DNA from: Actinacidiphila epipremni
GTDB lineage: Bacteria; Actinomycetota; Actinomycetes; Streptomycetales; Streptomycetaceae
Direction of reading: 5' to 3'
Assembly (NCBI RefSeq): GCF_012034175.1
Contig: NZ_JAATEJ010000008.1
Coordinates: 186,001 to 250,000, forward strand
Length of the DNA stretch: 64,000 nt
Of this stretch, positions 44,660 to 53,306 are shown piece by piece (positions within the stretch are counted from its first letter, which is position 1; each line of letters opens with the position of its first letter). A program made the position numbers and the translations under genes. The notes beneath the pieces were generated by a model that saw only the letters and a program-made list of their open reading frames with translations, was not told the DNA's origin and did not search any database.

Positions 44660-46018
44660 ATGAGCCAGCCCATCGACTCCGTCACCGCCGGCCACACCCC
44701 CGAGGAGGCCGCCGCCGACCCCGCGGCGGCCTGGTCCTTCGAGACCCGCCAGGTGCACGCCGGCGCCGTCCCCGACCCGGCCACCGGGGCGCGGGCGGTG
44801 CCGATCTACCAGACGACGTCCTTCGTCTTCCGCGACACGCGCCACGCCGCCGACCTGTTCTCGCTCGCCGAGCCCGGCAACATCTACACCCGCATCCACA
44901 ACCCCACGCAGGACGTCCTGGAACAGCGACTGGCCGCCCTGGAGGGCGGGGTCGCGGCCGTCGCCGTGGCCTCCGGGCAGGCGGCCGAGACGCTGGCGAT
45001 CCTGACGCTCGCCAAGGCCGGCGACCACATCGTCTCCAGCGCCTCCCTCTACGGCGGCACCTACAACCTCTTCCACCACACCCTGCCGAAGTTCGGCATC
45101 CAGGTGTCCTTCGTCGACGACCCCGACGACACCGAGGCGTGGCGGGCCGCGATCGGCCCGCGGACCAAGGCGCTGTTCGCCGAGACGCTGGGCAACCCGC
45201 GCGGCAACGTCCTGGACGTGCGGGCCGTCGCGGACGTCGCGCACGCCGCGGGCGTGCCGCTGATCGTCGACAACACCGTGCCGACGCCGTATCTGCTGCG
45301 GCCCGTCGAGCACGGCGCGGACATCGTGGTGCACTCGGCGACGAAGTTCCTCGGCGGGCACGGCACCACGATCGGCGGTGTCGTGATCGACGGCGGCACC
45401 TTCGACTTTGGCGCGCACGCCGACCGCTTCCCCGACTTCACCGAGCCCGACCCCAGCTACCACGGCCTGAAGTACTGGGAGGCCCTGGGCCCCGGCGCCT
45501 TCGCGATCAAGCTGCGGGTGCAGCTGCTGCGCGACCTCGGCCCGGCGCTCTCCCCGCACTCGGCCTTCCTGCTGCTCCAGGGCGTCGAGACGCTGTCGCT
45601 GCGGCTGGAGCGGCACTCGGCGAACGCCCAGGCCCTCGCGGAGTGGCTGGAGGCGCGCGACGAGGTCGAGGCCGTCCACTACGCGGGCCTGCCCTCCAGC
45701 CCGTGGTACGAGGCCGGGCAGCGCTACCTGCCGCGCGGGGCCGGCGCGGTGCTGGCCTTCGAGCTGCGCGACGGGGCGGACGCCGGGCGGCGGTTCGTCG
45801 ACGGCGTGCAGCTGTTCAGCCACCTGGCCAACATCGGCGACGTCCGCAGCCTGATCATCCACCCGGCGTCCACGACCCACAGCCAGCTCGACGAGGCGCA
45901 GCTCGCCGCGACCGGCACCTCGCCCGGCCTGGTACGGCTCTCGGCCGGCATCGAGAACCTCGCCGACCTCACGGCCGACCTGGAGGCGGGCTTCCGCGCG
46001 GCGAAGGGCGCGTCCTGA
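44660..46018 (+). CDS. metY: O-acetylhomoserine (thiol)-lyase / sulfhydrylase
   Basis: A 452-residue PLP enzyme of the Cys/Met metabolism family. AGGAG precedes ATG 44660. Signature parts are [35 protein letters not shown], the PLP lysine in [17 protein letters not shown], and SLGGVRS-region equivalents near the C-terminus ([16 protein letters not shown]). It converts O-acetylhomoserine and sulfide to homocysteine in direct-sulfhydrylation methionine synthesis. The downstream acetyltransferase gene makes its substrate, and the two overlap by 4 bp. Confidence 0.93.
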   Translation: MSQPIDSVTAGHTPEEAAADPAAAWSFETRQVHAGAVPDPATGARAVPIYQTTSFVFRDTRHAADLFSLAEPGNIYTRIHNPTQDVLEQRLAALEGGVAAVAVASGQAAETLAILTLAKAGDHIVSSASLYGGTYNLFHHTLPKFGIQVSFVDDPDDTEAWRAAIGPRTKALFAETLGNPRGNVLDVRAVADVAHAAGVPLIVDNTVPTPYLLRPVEHGADIVVHSATKFLGGHGTTIGGVVIDGGTFDFGAHADRFPDFTEPDPSYHGLKYWEALGPGAFAIKLRVQLLRDLGPALSPHSAFLLLQGVETLSLRLERHSANAQALAEWLEARDEVEAVHYAGLPSSPWYEAGQRYLPRGAGAVLAFELRDGADAGRRFVDGVQLFSHLANIGDVRSLIIHPASTTHSQLDEAQLAATGTSPGLVRLSAGIENLADLTADLEAGFRAAKGAS

Positions 46019-47277
46019 ACACCAGCGGAACCCGGCCGGCGCCCGCCGGGGTCCCCCTGCCGCCCGCCTCCGGGGCGTGGCAGCCGGGGGACCCCGCCGG
46101 CCGCCGCCTGCTGCACGACCTGCCCGGCCCGCTGCCGCTGGAAGCCGGCGGCGAACTCCCGGGCGTACGGATCGCGTACGAGACATGGGGCCGGCTCGCG
46201 GCCGACGGCTCCAACGCGGTGCTGGTGCTGCACGCGCTGACCGGCGACAGCCACGTGGCGGGGGAGAAGGAGCCGGGACACCCCACCGCGGGCTGGTGGG
46301 ACGCCGTCGTCGGGCCCGGCCGGGCGCTGGACACCGACCGCTACTTCGTCGTCGCGCCGAACGTGCTGGGCGGCTGCCAGGGCTCCACCGGCCCGTCGTC
46401 GTACCGGCCGCCGTCCCCGGCCGTGCGCGAGGACCCGCCCGCGGACACCCCCGCGGACCCGCCCGCCTCGAACGGGCCCGCGCCGTACGGGACTTCGCTG
46501 TCGTGCGGGCCGCGCCGCCGCTGGGGCGGGGCGTTCCCCTTCCTCACCCAGGCCGACCAGGTCGCGGCCGAGGCGTCGCTCGCCGACGCGCTCGGCATCG
46601 GGCGCTGGGCGGCCGTCGTCGGCGGGTCGATGGGCGGGATGCGGGCCCTGGAGTGGGCGGTGGGCCGGCCCGAGCGGGTCGGGGCGCTGCTGCTGCTCGC
46701 GACCACCGCGGCGGCCAGCGCCGAGCAGATCGGCTGGGCCTCGGTGCAGCTGCACGCCATCCGCTCCGACCCGCGGTGGCGCGGCGGCGACTACCACGAC
46801 GCGGGCCCCGGCGGCGGCCCCGCGGCCGGGCTGGGGCTCGCCCGGCGGCTGGCCCATATGACGTACCGCAGCGAGGCGGAGCTGGCGGCGCGCTTCGGCC
46901 GCACGGCGCAGGGCGCCGAGGACCCGTGGCACGGCGGGCGCTACGCCGTCGAGTCCTACCTCGACCACCACGCCGGCTCGCTGGTACGGCGGTTCGACGC
47001 GGCCAGCTACGTCGTCCTGACCGAGGCGATGAACGCGCACGACGTCGGGCGCGGGCGCGGCGGCACGGCGGCGGCACTGCGGAGGGTCACCGCGCGCACG
47101 ATCGTCGCCGGCGTGGACTCCGACCGGCTCTACCCGCCGCACCAGCAGGCCGAGCTCGCCGCCGGCATCCCCGGCTCCGACCGGCTGCGGGTGGTGGAGT
47201 CGCCGTACGGGCACGACGGCTTCCTCATCGAGACCGGCCAGGTCGGGGCGCTGCTGCGGGAGCTGCTGGCCGGCTGA
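46015..47277 (+). CDS. metX: Homoserine O-acetyltransferase, apparent CTG start
   Basis: A 420-residue alpha/beta-hydrolase-fold enzyme. VRIAYETWGRL, NAVLVLHALTGDSH, the nucleophile in GGSMGGMRALEWA, the aspartate in GVDSDRLYPP and the histidine in YGHDGFLIE are all conserved MetX features, forming the Ser-Asp-His triad. No ATG, GTG or TTG gives the full domain: the in-frame start that matches the family and overlaps metY as CTGA is CTG 46015. A Pro/Ala-rich insert of about 30 residues follows GGCQGSTGPSSY, where most MetX proteins have a short loop. Product: O-acetylhomoserine for MetY. Confidence 0.85.
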   Translation: MNTSGTRPAPAGVPLPPASGAWQPGDPAGRRLLHDLPGPLPLEAGGELPGVRIAYETWGRLAADGSNAVLVLHALTGDSHVAGEKEPGHPTAGWWDAVVGPGRALDTDRYFVVAPNVLGGCQGSTGPSSYRPPSPAVREDPPADTPADPPASNGPAPYGTSLSCGPRRRWGGAFPFLTQADQVAAEASLADALGIGRWAAVVGGSMGGMRALEWAVGRPERVGALLLLATTAAASAEQIGWASVQLHAIRSDPRWRGGDYHDAGPGGGPAAGLGLARRLAHMTYRSEAELAARFGRTAQGAEDPWHGGRYAVESYLDHHAGSLVRRFDAASYVVLTEAMNAHDVGRGRGGTAAALRRVTARTIVAGVDSDRLYPPHQQAELAAGIPGSDRLRVVESPYGHDGFLIETGQVGALLRELLAG

Positions 47278-47312
47278 CGGCGGCCCGCGCCGCGCCCGCG
47301 GACACCCCTCGT

Positions 47313-47328
47313 ATCGGGATATCCTGAT
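47313..47328. promoter_or_regulatory. Near-palindromic operator before the ArsR-type gene
   Basis: ATCGGGATATCCTGAT is palindromic except for one mismatched pair and ends 33 bp before the GTG start of the ArsR-type gene. The site is well placed for autorepression. Confidence 0.45.
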
Positions 47329-47360
47329 CCAAGGGGACGGACGAGGAGAGGCGGCTCGCG

Positions 47361-47693
47361 GTGAGCGGTGGCGCGGCGGCGGACCCCGAGCGGCTGGTCG
47401 AGGTCTTCAAGGCGCTGGCGAACCCGGCCCGGTTGCAGATCCTGCGCTGGCTCAAGGAGCCGGAGGCCAACTTCGCCGCCTACGAGCCGATCGCCGACCG
47501 CCGGGCGTACGGGGTGTGCGTGACGCACATCCAGGCGAAGTCGGGCCTGGCCCAGTCGACCGTCTCCAGCTACATGGCGACGCTGGAGCGCGCCGGGCTG
47601 GTCAGGTCGAGCCGGATCGGGAAGTGGACGCACTACCGGCGCGACGCCGAGCGGATCGCCGAGCTGGCCCGGTCGTTCGGCACCGAGGTCTGA
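47361..47693 (+). CDS. ArsR-type winged-helix transcriptional regulator
   Basis: A 110-residue protein with a GTG start and a GAGGAGAGG ribosome region. LVEVFKALANPARLQILRWL and AKSGLAQSTVSSYMATLERAGLVRSSRIGKWTHYRRD match ArsR-family winged helix proteins. There is no clear CxC metal site; a single cysteine (YGVCVTH) precedes the recognition helix, so it may sense something other than a metal. It is convergent with an F420-type oxidoreductase gene, whose promoter carries an inverted repeat it could bind. Confidence 0.88.
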   Translation: MSGGAAADPERLVEVFKALANPARLQILRWLKEPEANFAAYEPIADRRAYGVCVTHIQAKSGLAQSTVSSYMATLERAGLVRSSRIGKWTHYRRDAERIAELARSFGTEV

Positions 47694-47798
47694 GCCGGAT
47701 CGCGCGACGGCCGCCAAGGCCCGGACCCCGGCGGCCCGGCCGCGCTCACAACCCCCCAGCGCCCACAGCCCCGACAGCCCGCACGGCCCGCACCGCCC

Positions 47799-48674
47799 TC
47801 ACAGCAGCAGGCCGGCGAGCTGCCGCCAGCGCGGCAGCGGGCTCTGCCCGGGCGGCGTCCCCAGCACCTGGACGCCGACGTGGTCGGCGCCGCGCTCGAT
47901 GTGCCCGTGCAGCTTGGCGGCGATGTCCTCGGGGCCGCCCCAGAAGACCAGGTCGTCCACGAACCGGTCGCTGCCGCCGCCGGACAGGTCGTCGTCGCCG
48001 TAGCCGAGCCGGCGGAACTTGGCGATGTTGTACGGCGTCGCCAGATACGTCCGCAGGTGCTCGCGCGCGGCGGCCCGGGCCGCGGCCGGGTCCGTCTCGA
48101 ACAGCACCGCGTGCTCCACGCCCAGGAAGGCGTCCGGGCCCAGGATCTCCCGCGCCCGCTCGGTGTGCTCCCACGTGACGTGGTACGTGTGCGCGCCCGC
48201 CGCCCGCTCCCCGGCCAGCCGCAGCATGCCCGGCCCGTACGCGGCCAGCAGCCGGCGGACCGGGACGGCTGGCGCGGGGTTGGCGTCGCCGGGGGCGTCC
48301 AGCGCGTCGAGGTAGCCGGCCATCGCGGCGAGCGGCTTGACCCCCGGCCTGGGCTCGCCGCCGAAGCCGAGGCCCATGATGTGCCGCCCCGGGTAGGCGT
48401 CGGCCAGCAGCCCGCTCGCGCCCTTCGCCCAGCGGGCCTCGCGCGCCCAGATCTGCGCGATGCCGTTGACGACCCGCAGGGCGGTGGTGGACGCGAGCAG
48501 GAAGCCGGCGTGCGTGAAGGCGTCCCGGCCCAGCAGCTCCGGGATCCACACCGCCTTCCAGCCGAGCCCCTCCAGCTCCTGGGCGGTGTCCCGGAGCCGG
48601 GCGGCGGGCATGCCCTCGAACTCGAAGGTCCACACGCCGAAGCGTCCGAGCTCGTCCGCGCGCACTGCGGTCAT
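47799..48674 (-). CDS. LLM-class F420-dependent oxidoreductase (TIGR03620-like)
   Basis: A 291-residue luciferase-like TIM-barrel protein starting at ATG 48674 (MTAVRADELGRFGVWTFEFEG). WKAVWIPELLGRDAFTHAG and IMGLGFGGEPRPGVKP fit the mycobacterial MSMEG_4141-like F420 subgroup. It should use F420 as hydride carrier, with unknown substrate. It is unrelated in detail to the other family member at 25834. The neighbouring ArsR-type gene converges on it, and an inverted repeat lies 32 bp upstream of its start. Confidence 0.85.
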   Translation of the reverse strand: MTAVRADELGRFGVWTFEFEGMPAARLRDTAQELEGLGWKAVWIPELLGRDAFTHAGFLLASTTALRVVNGIAQIWAREARWAKGASGLLADAYPGRHIMGLGFGGEPRPGVKPLAAMAGYLDALDAPGDANPAPAVPVRRLLAAYGPGMLRLAGERAAGAHTYHVTWEHTERAREILGPDAFLGVEHAVLFETDPAAARAAAREHLRTYLATPYNIAKFRRLGYGDDDLSGGGSDRFVDDLVFWGGPEDIAAKLHGHIERGADHVGVQVLGTPPGQSPLPRWRQLAGLLL

Positions 48675-49023
48675 GTCGCGTTCCCTCCTCGTACCGGTGC
48701 AACGCATCGAAGAATCGCATATTCTCGATATGAATGCAACGCGCCCCAGGGCGCGCCGCCCGCGGCGGAGGGTCCGCGCGCCCCGTCCCCTGGGCGGAAT
48801 TCCGAAACGGATCGGAAACTCCAGGCGCCCCTCAAGAAAACCTCAGGCTTTCCCGAAGTGCTATGAGAACCATTGCTTTCTTTCACAGCCGGCTGACATG
48901 ATCTGGCCCACCGTCAGGCGTGCCGGCCAGGGGGATTCGCCCACAGAAAAGGCGAACATCCGGCTGCGTTGAATTCCGCCCCGGACGGTGCCCAGCCATG
49001 CACGGGAAATCCGAGGAGTCCTC
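48675..49023. other. 349-bp intergenic region
   Basis: This stretch separates the F420-type oxidoreductase (minus) from the exported protein (plus). It is less GC-rich than its surroundings. The left part holds the 48706-48729 inverted repeat. Near the right end, GAGGAGTCCTC at 49014-49024 includes the ribosome site of the next gene in a near-palindrome. I see no further gene. Confidence 0.6.
48706..48729. promoter_or_regulatory. Inverted repeat upstream of the F420-type oxidoreductase
   Basis: ATCGAAGAAT, a 5-base spacer and ATTCTCGAT form an imperfect inverted repeat (one unpaired base) 32 bp upstream of the oxidoreductase start. It is a candidate site for the ArsR-type regulator at 47361. 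Confidence 0.4.
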
Positions 49024-49560
49024 ATGAAACGTCGCACAGCCATCACCGCGTCCGCGGTCGCGTCGGCCGCCGCCGTCCTGGCGATCGGCGCCGCGCCCGG
49101 CGCCCTCGCCGCCGACCCGGGCACCGCCGGCACCGTGCACCCCATGTCCTGCCCCATGGACAAGGGCACCCTGGTCAGCGGAGCCAAGACCGTCTTCGTG
49201 CCCGACCCCGGCAAGCGGGTCTACGGCGCCACCGGCGTGACGCTGTCGATCACCGCCGCCAAGGGCACCTCGTGGACCGGCACCGTCTCCGCGAGCGGCA
49301 CCGTCGAGGTCGGCCTGATCGTCGCCTCCGCCAAGGAGACGTACGGCGGCAGCTACTCGTGGGGCAAGACCACCACCGTCACCCTCGGCGGCACCTGGAA
49401 GGTGCCCTCCAGCCAGAAGACCGGCTGGCTCGCCCTCGGCTCGCAGGGCTCGCACATGAACTGGATCACCACCCAGACGCAGCCGAACTGCAGCAGCAAG
49501 ACCCTCGGCAAGGGCACCATCAACCTGCCGAAGCTCGCCCCGTACATCGGCCACTCCTGA
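49024..49560 (+). CDS. Small secreted protein of unknown function
   Basis: A 178-residue protein. ATG 49024 follows GAGGAG. MKRRTA and a 25-residue alanine-rich hydrophobic stretch ending GALA form a classical Sec signal, giving a mature protein of about 149 residues starting ADPGTAG. The mature part has two cysteines (MSCPMDKG and PNCSSK) and is rich in Gly, Thr and Ser with alternating hydrophobic residues, as in a beta-sandwich. No recognisable enzyme motif. It is followed 25 bp later by a lipoprotein gene. Confidence 0.8.
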   Translation: MKRRTAITASAVASAAAVLAIGAAPGALAADPGTAGTVHPMSCPMDKGTLVSGAKTVFVPDPGKRVYGATGVTLSITAAKGTSWTGTVSASGTVEVGLIVASAKETYGGSYSWGKTTTVTLGGTWKVPSSQKTGWLALGSQGSHMNWITTQTQPNCSSKTLGKGTINLPKLAPYIGHS

Positions 49561-49585
49561 CCGGCCCCGCCAAGGGAGCAGCCAC

Positions 49586-50110
49586 GTGGCCCTCGCAACG
49601 CGTTCCCGGATCCTCCTGCCCGCGGCGGCACCCGCGCTGGTGCTCGCGCTCACGGCCCTGACCGGCTGTCAGAGCGCGGGCACCCGGGCCGCCGGCGCCG
49701 GGCAGCCCGCACGGTCGGCGCCGCCCCCCTCCGCGGCGCCGCCCACCGCCTCCGCGCCGGCCCCGCCCTCGGGCGCCGCCCTGGCGGATCCGCTGCCGGA
49801 CCCCCTTCCGGCGGGAACGAAGGTCGTGCTCCAGCGCTCGGGCGCCGGCCCGCAGCCGCTGGACCTGACCGGCCTGGTGGGGACGTCGGCCGCGGTGACC
49901 GTCCACTGGCTGTGCGCCGGCGGCACCGGCGGCCTGCGGCTCACCGACCGCTCCGCGGTCGTCGTGGGCAGCGACTGCGCCGGCACCCCGGCGCAGGCCA
50001 CCACGGCCTTCACCGGGGTCGTGCCGCCCGCCACCGCACCGGACCTGGCCTGGAAGGTGCAGGCCGGCCCCGGCACGGTGTGGCGGGTCGCCGTCACCAC
50101 CGCCTCCTGA
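49586..50110 (+). CDS. Putative lipoprotein
   Basis: A 174-residue protein with a GTG start and AGGGAG site. The signal ends LTALTGC, a lipobox, so it should be lipid-anchored outside the membrane. A Pro/Ala/Ser linker (residues 35-70) leads to a small beta-rich domain with two cysteines (HWLCAGGTGG and GSDCAGTP) that could pair. No family recognised. Probably co-transcribed with the secreted protein upstream; a strong hairpin follows. Confidence 0.78.
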   Translation: MALATRSRILLPAAAPALVLALTALTGCQSAGTRAAGAGQPARSAPPPSAAPPTASAPAPPSGAALADPLPDPLPAGTKVVLQRSGAGPQPLDLTGLVGTSAAVTVHWLCAGGTGGLRLTDRSAVVVGSDCAGTPAQATTAFTGVVPPATAPDLAWKVQAGPGTVWRVAVTTAS

Positions 50111-50131
50111 ACCCTCGGCGGTACTTCCCCC

Positions 50132-50166
50132 GCGGACCCCGTGCCACCCCCGCGCACGGGGTCCGC
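50132..50166 (+). terminator. Terminator hairpin after the lipoprotein gene
   Basis: A perfect 13-bp inverted repeat (GCGGACCCCGTGC and complement; arms 50132-50144 and 50154-50166, 9-base loop) starts 22 bp after the lipoprotein stop codon. Confidence 0.75.
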
Positions 50167-50252
50167 GCCCCGCCCGGCGCCCCACCCGAAGGGCGGGGAC
50201 CTGCGGAAATACCATGGAGCCCACGGCCGGCGGTCCCGTAGGGTGCGGCAGC

Positions 50253-50876
50253 ATGAACCAGGATCCGCGCGACACCGTCCCCCCTGTCCCCCCGGTCCGC
50301 CGCGTCCGGCCCGTCCGCCCCGAGGAGTGGCGGGAGGTGCGGGAACTGCGGCTGGCGGCGCTGCGGGACCCGGCGGCACCGATCGCCTTCCTGGAGACGT
50401 ACGAGCAGGCCGCCGCGCAACCTGACTCCTTCTGGCAGGAGCGCGCCGAGCGCGCGGCCGGCGGCGCGGGGAGCGGGGCGGGCGTCCGGCAGTTCGTCGC
50501 CGAGACCGCGGACGGCACCTGGAGCGGCACGGCGACCGCGCTGATCGAGGAGGCCGGCACGCAGGACGTGTTCGGCAAGCCCGTCGACGCACGCCAGGCG
50601 CACATCGTCGGCGTCTTCGTCCGCCCTGAGCATCGCGGCGCCGGCGTCATCGACGCGCTCTTCGCCGCGGCCGTCGACTGGGCGGGAACCGAGGGCGTGA
50701 CCCGGGTGCGGCTGTACGTCCACCAGGACAACGCGCGGGCCGAGCGCTTCTACCGGCGCTTCGGGTTCGTCCGCTCCGGGTGGACCGCCCCGATGAAGGA
50801 CGACCCCTCCGCGTCGGAGATCGAGATGGTCCTCGACCCGGCGGCCGGCGGGCTGTCCGACCGGCCCCACGCTTGA
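50253..50876 (+). CDS. GNAT family N-acetyltransferase
   Basis: A 207-residue protein from ATG 50253; ATG 50214 would add 13 residues that look non-coding. IVGVFVRPEHRGAGVIDALF is the acetyl-CoA binding motif A, and LYVHQDNARAERFYRRFGF is motif B, both characteristic of GNAT acetyltransferases. The acceptor substrate is unknown. Its stop codon lies one base before the rhamnogalacturonan-locus operator at 50878, so the regulon boundary falls here. Confidence 0.87.
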   Translation: MNQDPRDTVPPVPPVRRVRPVRPEEWREVRELRLAALRDPAAPIAFLETYEQAAAQPDSFWQERAERAAGGAGSGAGVRQFVAETADGTWSGTATALIEEAGTQDVFGKPVDARQAHIVGVFVRPEHRGAGVIDALFAAAVDWAGTEGVTRVRLYVHQDNARAERFYRRFGFVRSGWTAPMKDDPSASEIEMVLDPAAGGLSDRPHA

Positions 50877-50877
50877 T

Positions 50878-50889
50878 AAAATCGTTTCA
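50878..50889. promoter_or_regulatory. LacI-type operator upstream of the PmoA-like gene
   Basis: The complement reads TGAAACGATTTT, identical over 12 bases to the site at 59727-59738 and sharing TGAAACGATT with the site before the rhamnose isomerase gene. It lies about 36 bp upstream of GTG 50925. Confidence 0.7.
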
Positions 50890-50924
50890 ATAACCCATCG
50901 GGCGCGGCAGAAGGGGGCGGGCGC

Positions 50925-51809
50925 GTGACGCGGACAGCCGGGAACCGCCGGAGCGACCACGAGGCGGCCCACCGGCCGCTGCCGCTCACCGCCGGCGGGC
51001 ACGACGTGGGCCGGTACGGCTGGGACGCCCCCGCCCCGCCCCAGGCGGTGGTCCGCCCGGTGGCCCACCCGCTGCGCGCCCCCGGCGGCGCCCTGCTGAC
51101 CGGCACCCACCCCGCCGACCACCCCTGGCACAGCGGCCTCGGCCTCGCCCTCCCCGACGTGAACGGCGTCAACCTCTGGGGCGGCCCGACCTACGTACGG
51201 GACCACGGCTACCGGCCGGGCGAGCTCGGCACCGTCCGCGAGGCCGCGCCCGCCCGCCAGGACGGCGACACCCTCGGCCACGACCTGCTGTGGTGCGACG
51301 GCTCGGGCCGCGAACTGCTGCACGAGACCCGGCGGATACGGGTCGGCGCCGGTCCCGGCGGGGCGTGGTCGCTGGAGTGGTCGAGCGAGCTGACCACCGC
51401 CGGGGACCGGGCCGTGGCGCTCGGCAGCCCAGGCAGCAACGGCCGTACCGGCGCCGGATACGGCGGCTTCTTCTGGCGGCTGCCCCCGCTCCCCGCCGAC
51501 CGCGTCACGGTCTTCACCGCCCGGCAGGCGGGGGAGGAGGCCGTCAACGGCTCGCGCGCGGACTGGCTCGCGCTCGCCGTGGACGACGGCGCCGCCTCCT
51601 GGACCGCCGTACTGGCGGGCACCGACCCGCGCACCCGGCAGGACCCCTGGTTCGTCCGGGTCGCCGAATACGCCGGCATCGGCTCGGCGCTGGCCTGGAG
51701 CGCACCGGTCCGCCTGGAGCCCGGCCGCCGGCTCCCCATCACGCTGCGGCTCGTGGTCGCCGACGGCGTACGCGACCGGGCCGGCGCCGAGGCCCTGCTG
51801 GCGCGATGA
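50925..51809 (+). CDS. PmoA/DUF6807-like protein of the rhamnogalacturonan locus
   Basis: A 294-residue protein with a GTG start preceded by AAGGGGGCGGG. GTHPADHPWHSGLGLALPDVNGVNLWGG followed later by GYGGFFWRLP matches the PmoA/DUF6807 family, a beta-sandwich protein found next to LacI/GntR-controlled sugar-degradation genes in actinobacteria. No enzymatic role is established to my knowledge; conserved His and Trp residues in the HPWHSG stretch suggest a carbohydrate-active or mutarotase-like fold. It has its own copy of the LacI operator and is transcribed opposite to the regulator gene. Confidence 0.75.
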   Translation: MTRTAGNRRSDHEAAHRPLPLTAGGHDVGRYGWDAPAPPQAVVRPVAHPLRAPGGALLTGTHPADHPWHSGLGLALPDVNGVNLWGGPTYVRDHGYRPGELGTVREAAPARQDGDTLGHDLLWCDGSGRELLHETRRIRVGAGPGGAWSLEWSSELTTAGDRAVALGSPGSNGRTGAGYGGFFWRLPPLPADRVTVFTARQAGEEAVNGSRADWLALAVDDGAASWTAVLAGTDPRTRQDPWFVRVAEYAGIGSALAWSAPVRLEPGRRLPITLRLVVADGVRDRAGAEALLAR

Positions 51810-51823
51810 CGCCTGACGGCCGG

Positions 51824-52843
51824 TCAGCCCCGGCGCAGGCTGGAGCTGCGCACGACCAGCTCGGGCTGCAGCACGATCTGCCGGTGCTCATGCGGGCCGC
51901 CGCCCTCCGCCGCGGCCGAGGTCTCCGCCGCCAGCAGCTCCATCGCGATCCGGCCCATCTCCGCCGCGGGCTGCCGCACCGAGGTGAGCGGCACCGCCGC
52001 CGCGGCGGCGAACTCGATGTCGTCGTAGCCCACGATCGCCACCTGGTCGGGCACCTTGACGCCCGCGTCGAACAGCGACTGCAAAACACCGAGCGTCAGC
52101 AGGTCGTTGGCGCAGAAGACGGCGGTCGGGCGGGGCGCGAGGCCGAGCAGCCGGGCCCCCGCGTCGCGCCCGGCGGCCACGTCCAGCCGGTTCGTCGTGA
52201 CGTCGATCAGCGCGCCGGCCGGCAGCCCGGCGCCGGCCAGGGCGGCGAGCGCCCCGGCCCGCCGGTCGCGCACCTGCGGCACCGCGGCCTGGCCGCCGAC
52301 GTAGACGAACGACCGGTGCCCGGCGTCGATGAGGTGCTGCGCGGCCAGCCGGCCGCCGGTCACGTCGTCGACCGACACCGAGCACGCGTCGGCGTCGGCC
52401 GCGACCCGGTCGACCAGCACGTAAGGGATGTTCTGCCGGCGCAGCGCCGCGAGGCTGCGGCCCGCCGGGTCGGCGGGGGTGACCAGCACACCGCGCACCC
52501 GCAGTTCGGTGAAGAGCGCGACGTAGTCCGCCTCCTCGCCCGCGTCCTGCGCGCTGTTGCACACCATGACCCGCAACCCCGCCTGGCGGGCGGCCCGTTC
52601 GGCGCCACTGGCGACGTCCACGAAGAACGGGTTGCCCATGTCGAGCACCAGCAGCGCCACGATGCGGCTCGCGCCGGCCCGCAACTGCCGGGCGGACTCG
52701 CTGCGGACGTAGCCGAGCCGGCTGATCACGGACTGGACGCGCACCCGGGTCGCCTCGGAGACCAGGTCCGGCCGGTTGATCACATTGGAGACCGTCCCCA
52801 CGGAGACGCCGGCCTCCCGGGCCACGTCCTTGATGCCGATCAT
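51824..52843 (-). CDS. LacI family transcriptional regulator of rhamnogalacturonan/rhamnose genes
   Basis: A 339-residue LacI/GalR protein. The N-terminal headpiece is MIGIKDVAREAGVSVGTVSNVINRP, and the hinge YVRSESARQLRAG and a periplasmic-binding-protein-like sensor domain follow (VLVDRVAADADACSVSVDDVTGGRLAAQHLI). It ends 14 bp from the convergent PmoA-like gene and lies downstream of the seven-gene transport operon. The operator family TGAATCGATTCA, found before the PmoA-like gene, the transport operon, the lyase and the isomerase, is of LacI type. It is expected to repress until a rhamnose-containing ligand binds. Confidence 0.92.
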   Translation of the reverse strand: MIGIKDVAREAGVSVGTVSNVINRPDLVSEATRVRVQSVISRLGYVRSESARQLRAGASRIVALLVLDMGNPFFVDVASGAERAARQAGLRVMVCNSAQDAGEEADYVALFTELRVRGVLVTPADPAGRSLAALRRQNIPYVLVDRVAADADACSVSVDDVTGGRLAAQHLIDAGHRSFVYVGGQAAVPQVRDRRAGALAALAGAGLPAGALIDVTTNRLDVAAGRDAGARLLGLAPRPTAVFCANDLLTLGVLQSLFDAGVKVPDQVAIVGYDDIEFAAAAAVPLTSVRQPAAEMGRIAMELLAAETSAAAEGGGPHEHRQIVLQPELVVRSSSLRRG

Positions 52844-52886
52844 TGGTTGTGTTGTCTCCCGTGTCGTGTCTCAGCGACAGATTAGT

Positions 52887-52924
52887 GGCCGCGGCGGGCG
52901 CGCGGAGGCAGTCCGCCGCGGGCC
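52887..52924. terminator. Hairpin at the end of the rhamnogalacturonan transport operon
   Basis: GGCCGCGGCGG (52887-52897) pairs with CCGCCGCGGGCC (52913-52924) with one bulged base. It lies 35 bp after the mutarotase gene and just upstream of the LacI gene, so it probably separates their transcription. Confidence 0.55.
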
Positions 52925-52958
52925 GCGCCGCCCCGTGCCGCCGTCCCGGGGCCCGGGA

Positions 52959-53306
52959 TCAGTCGAGGTGGAAGACCTCGCTGAGCGGGACCATCGCCGC
53001 GTCCGGCGCGGCGCCGTCCAGGGCCTCGAAGAACGGCGCCATCTCGCGCTGCCAGCGCGCGTTGACCTCCGTGGCGTCCATCAGGGCCCGCGCCCGCTCG
53101 AAGTCCGCGGTCTCCAGGTAGCCGACGAGCAGGCCGTCGTCGCGCAGGAAGAGCGAGTAGTTGTGCCAGCCGGCCGCCGACAGCGCCGCGCGCATGTCCG
53201 GCCACACCGCCGAGTGGCGCTCGCGGTACTCCGCCAGCCGCTCCTGGCGGACCTTCAGCAGGAAGCACACCCGGCGCACGGCGCCCGTGCCGTCGGCGGA
53301 CGTCAT
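52959..53306 (-). CDS. rhaM: L-rhamnose mutarotase
   Basis: A 115-residue protein of the RhaM family. RVCFLLKVRQERLAEYRERHSAVWPDM and the segment WHNYSLFLRDDGLLVGYLETADF, followed by NARWQREMAPFFE, are diagnostic, including the His and Tyr/Trp residues of the active site. It interconverts the alpha and beta anomers of L-rhamnose, feeding the isomerase at 62897. ATG 53306 overlaps the oxidoreductase gene upstream (ATGA). It is the last gene of the seven-gene operon. Confidence 0.93.
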   Translation of the reverse strand: MTSADGTGAVRRVCFLLKVRQERLAEYRERHSAVWPDMRAALSAAGWHNYSLFLRDDGLLVGYLETADFERARALMDATEVNARWQREMAPFFEALDGAAPDAAMVPLSEVFHLD

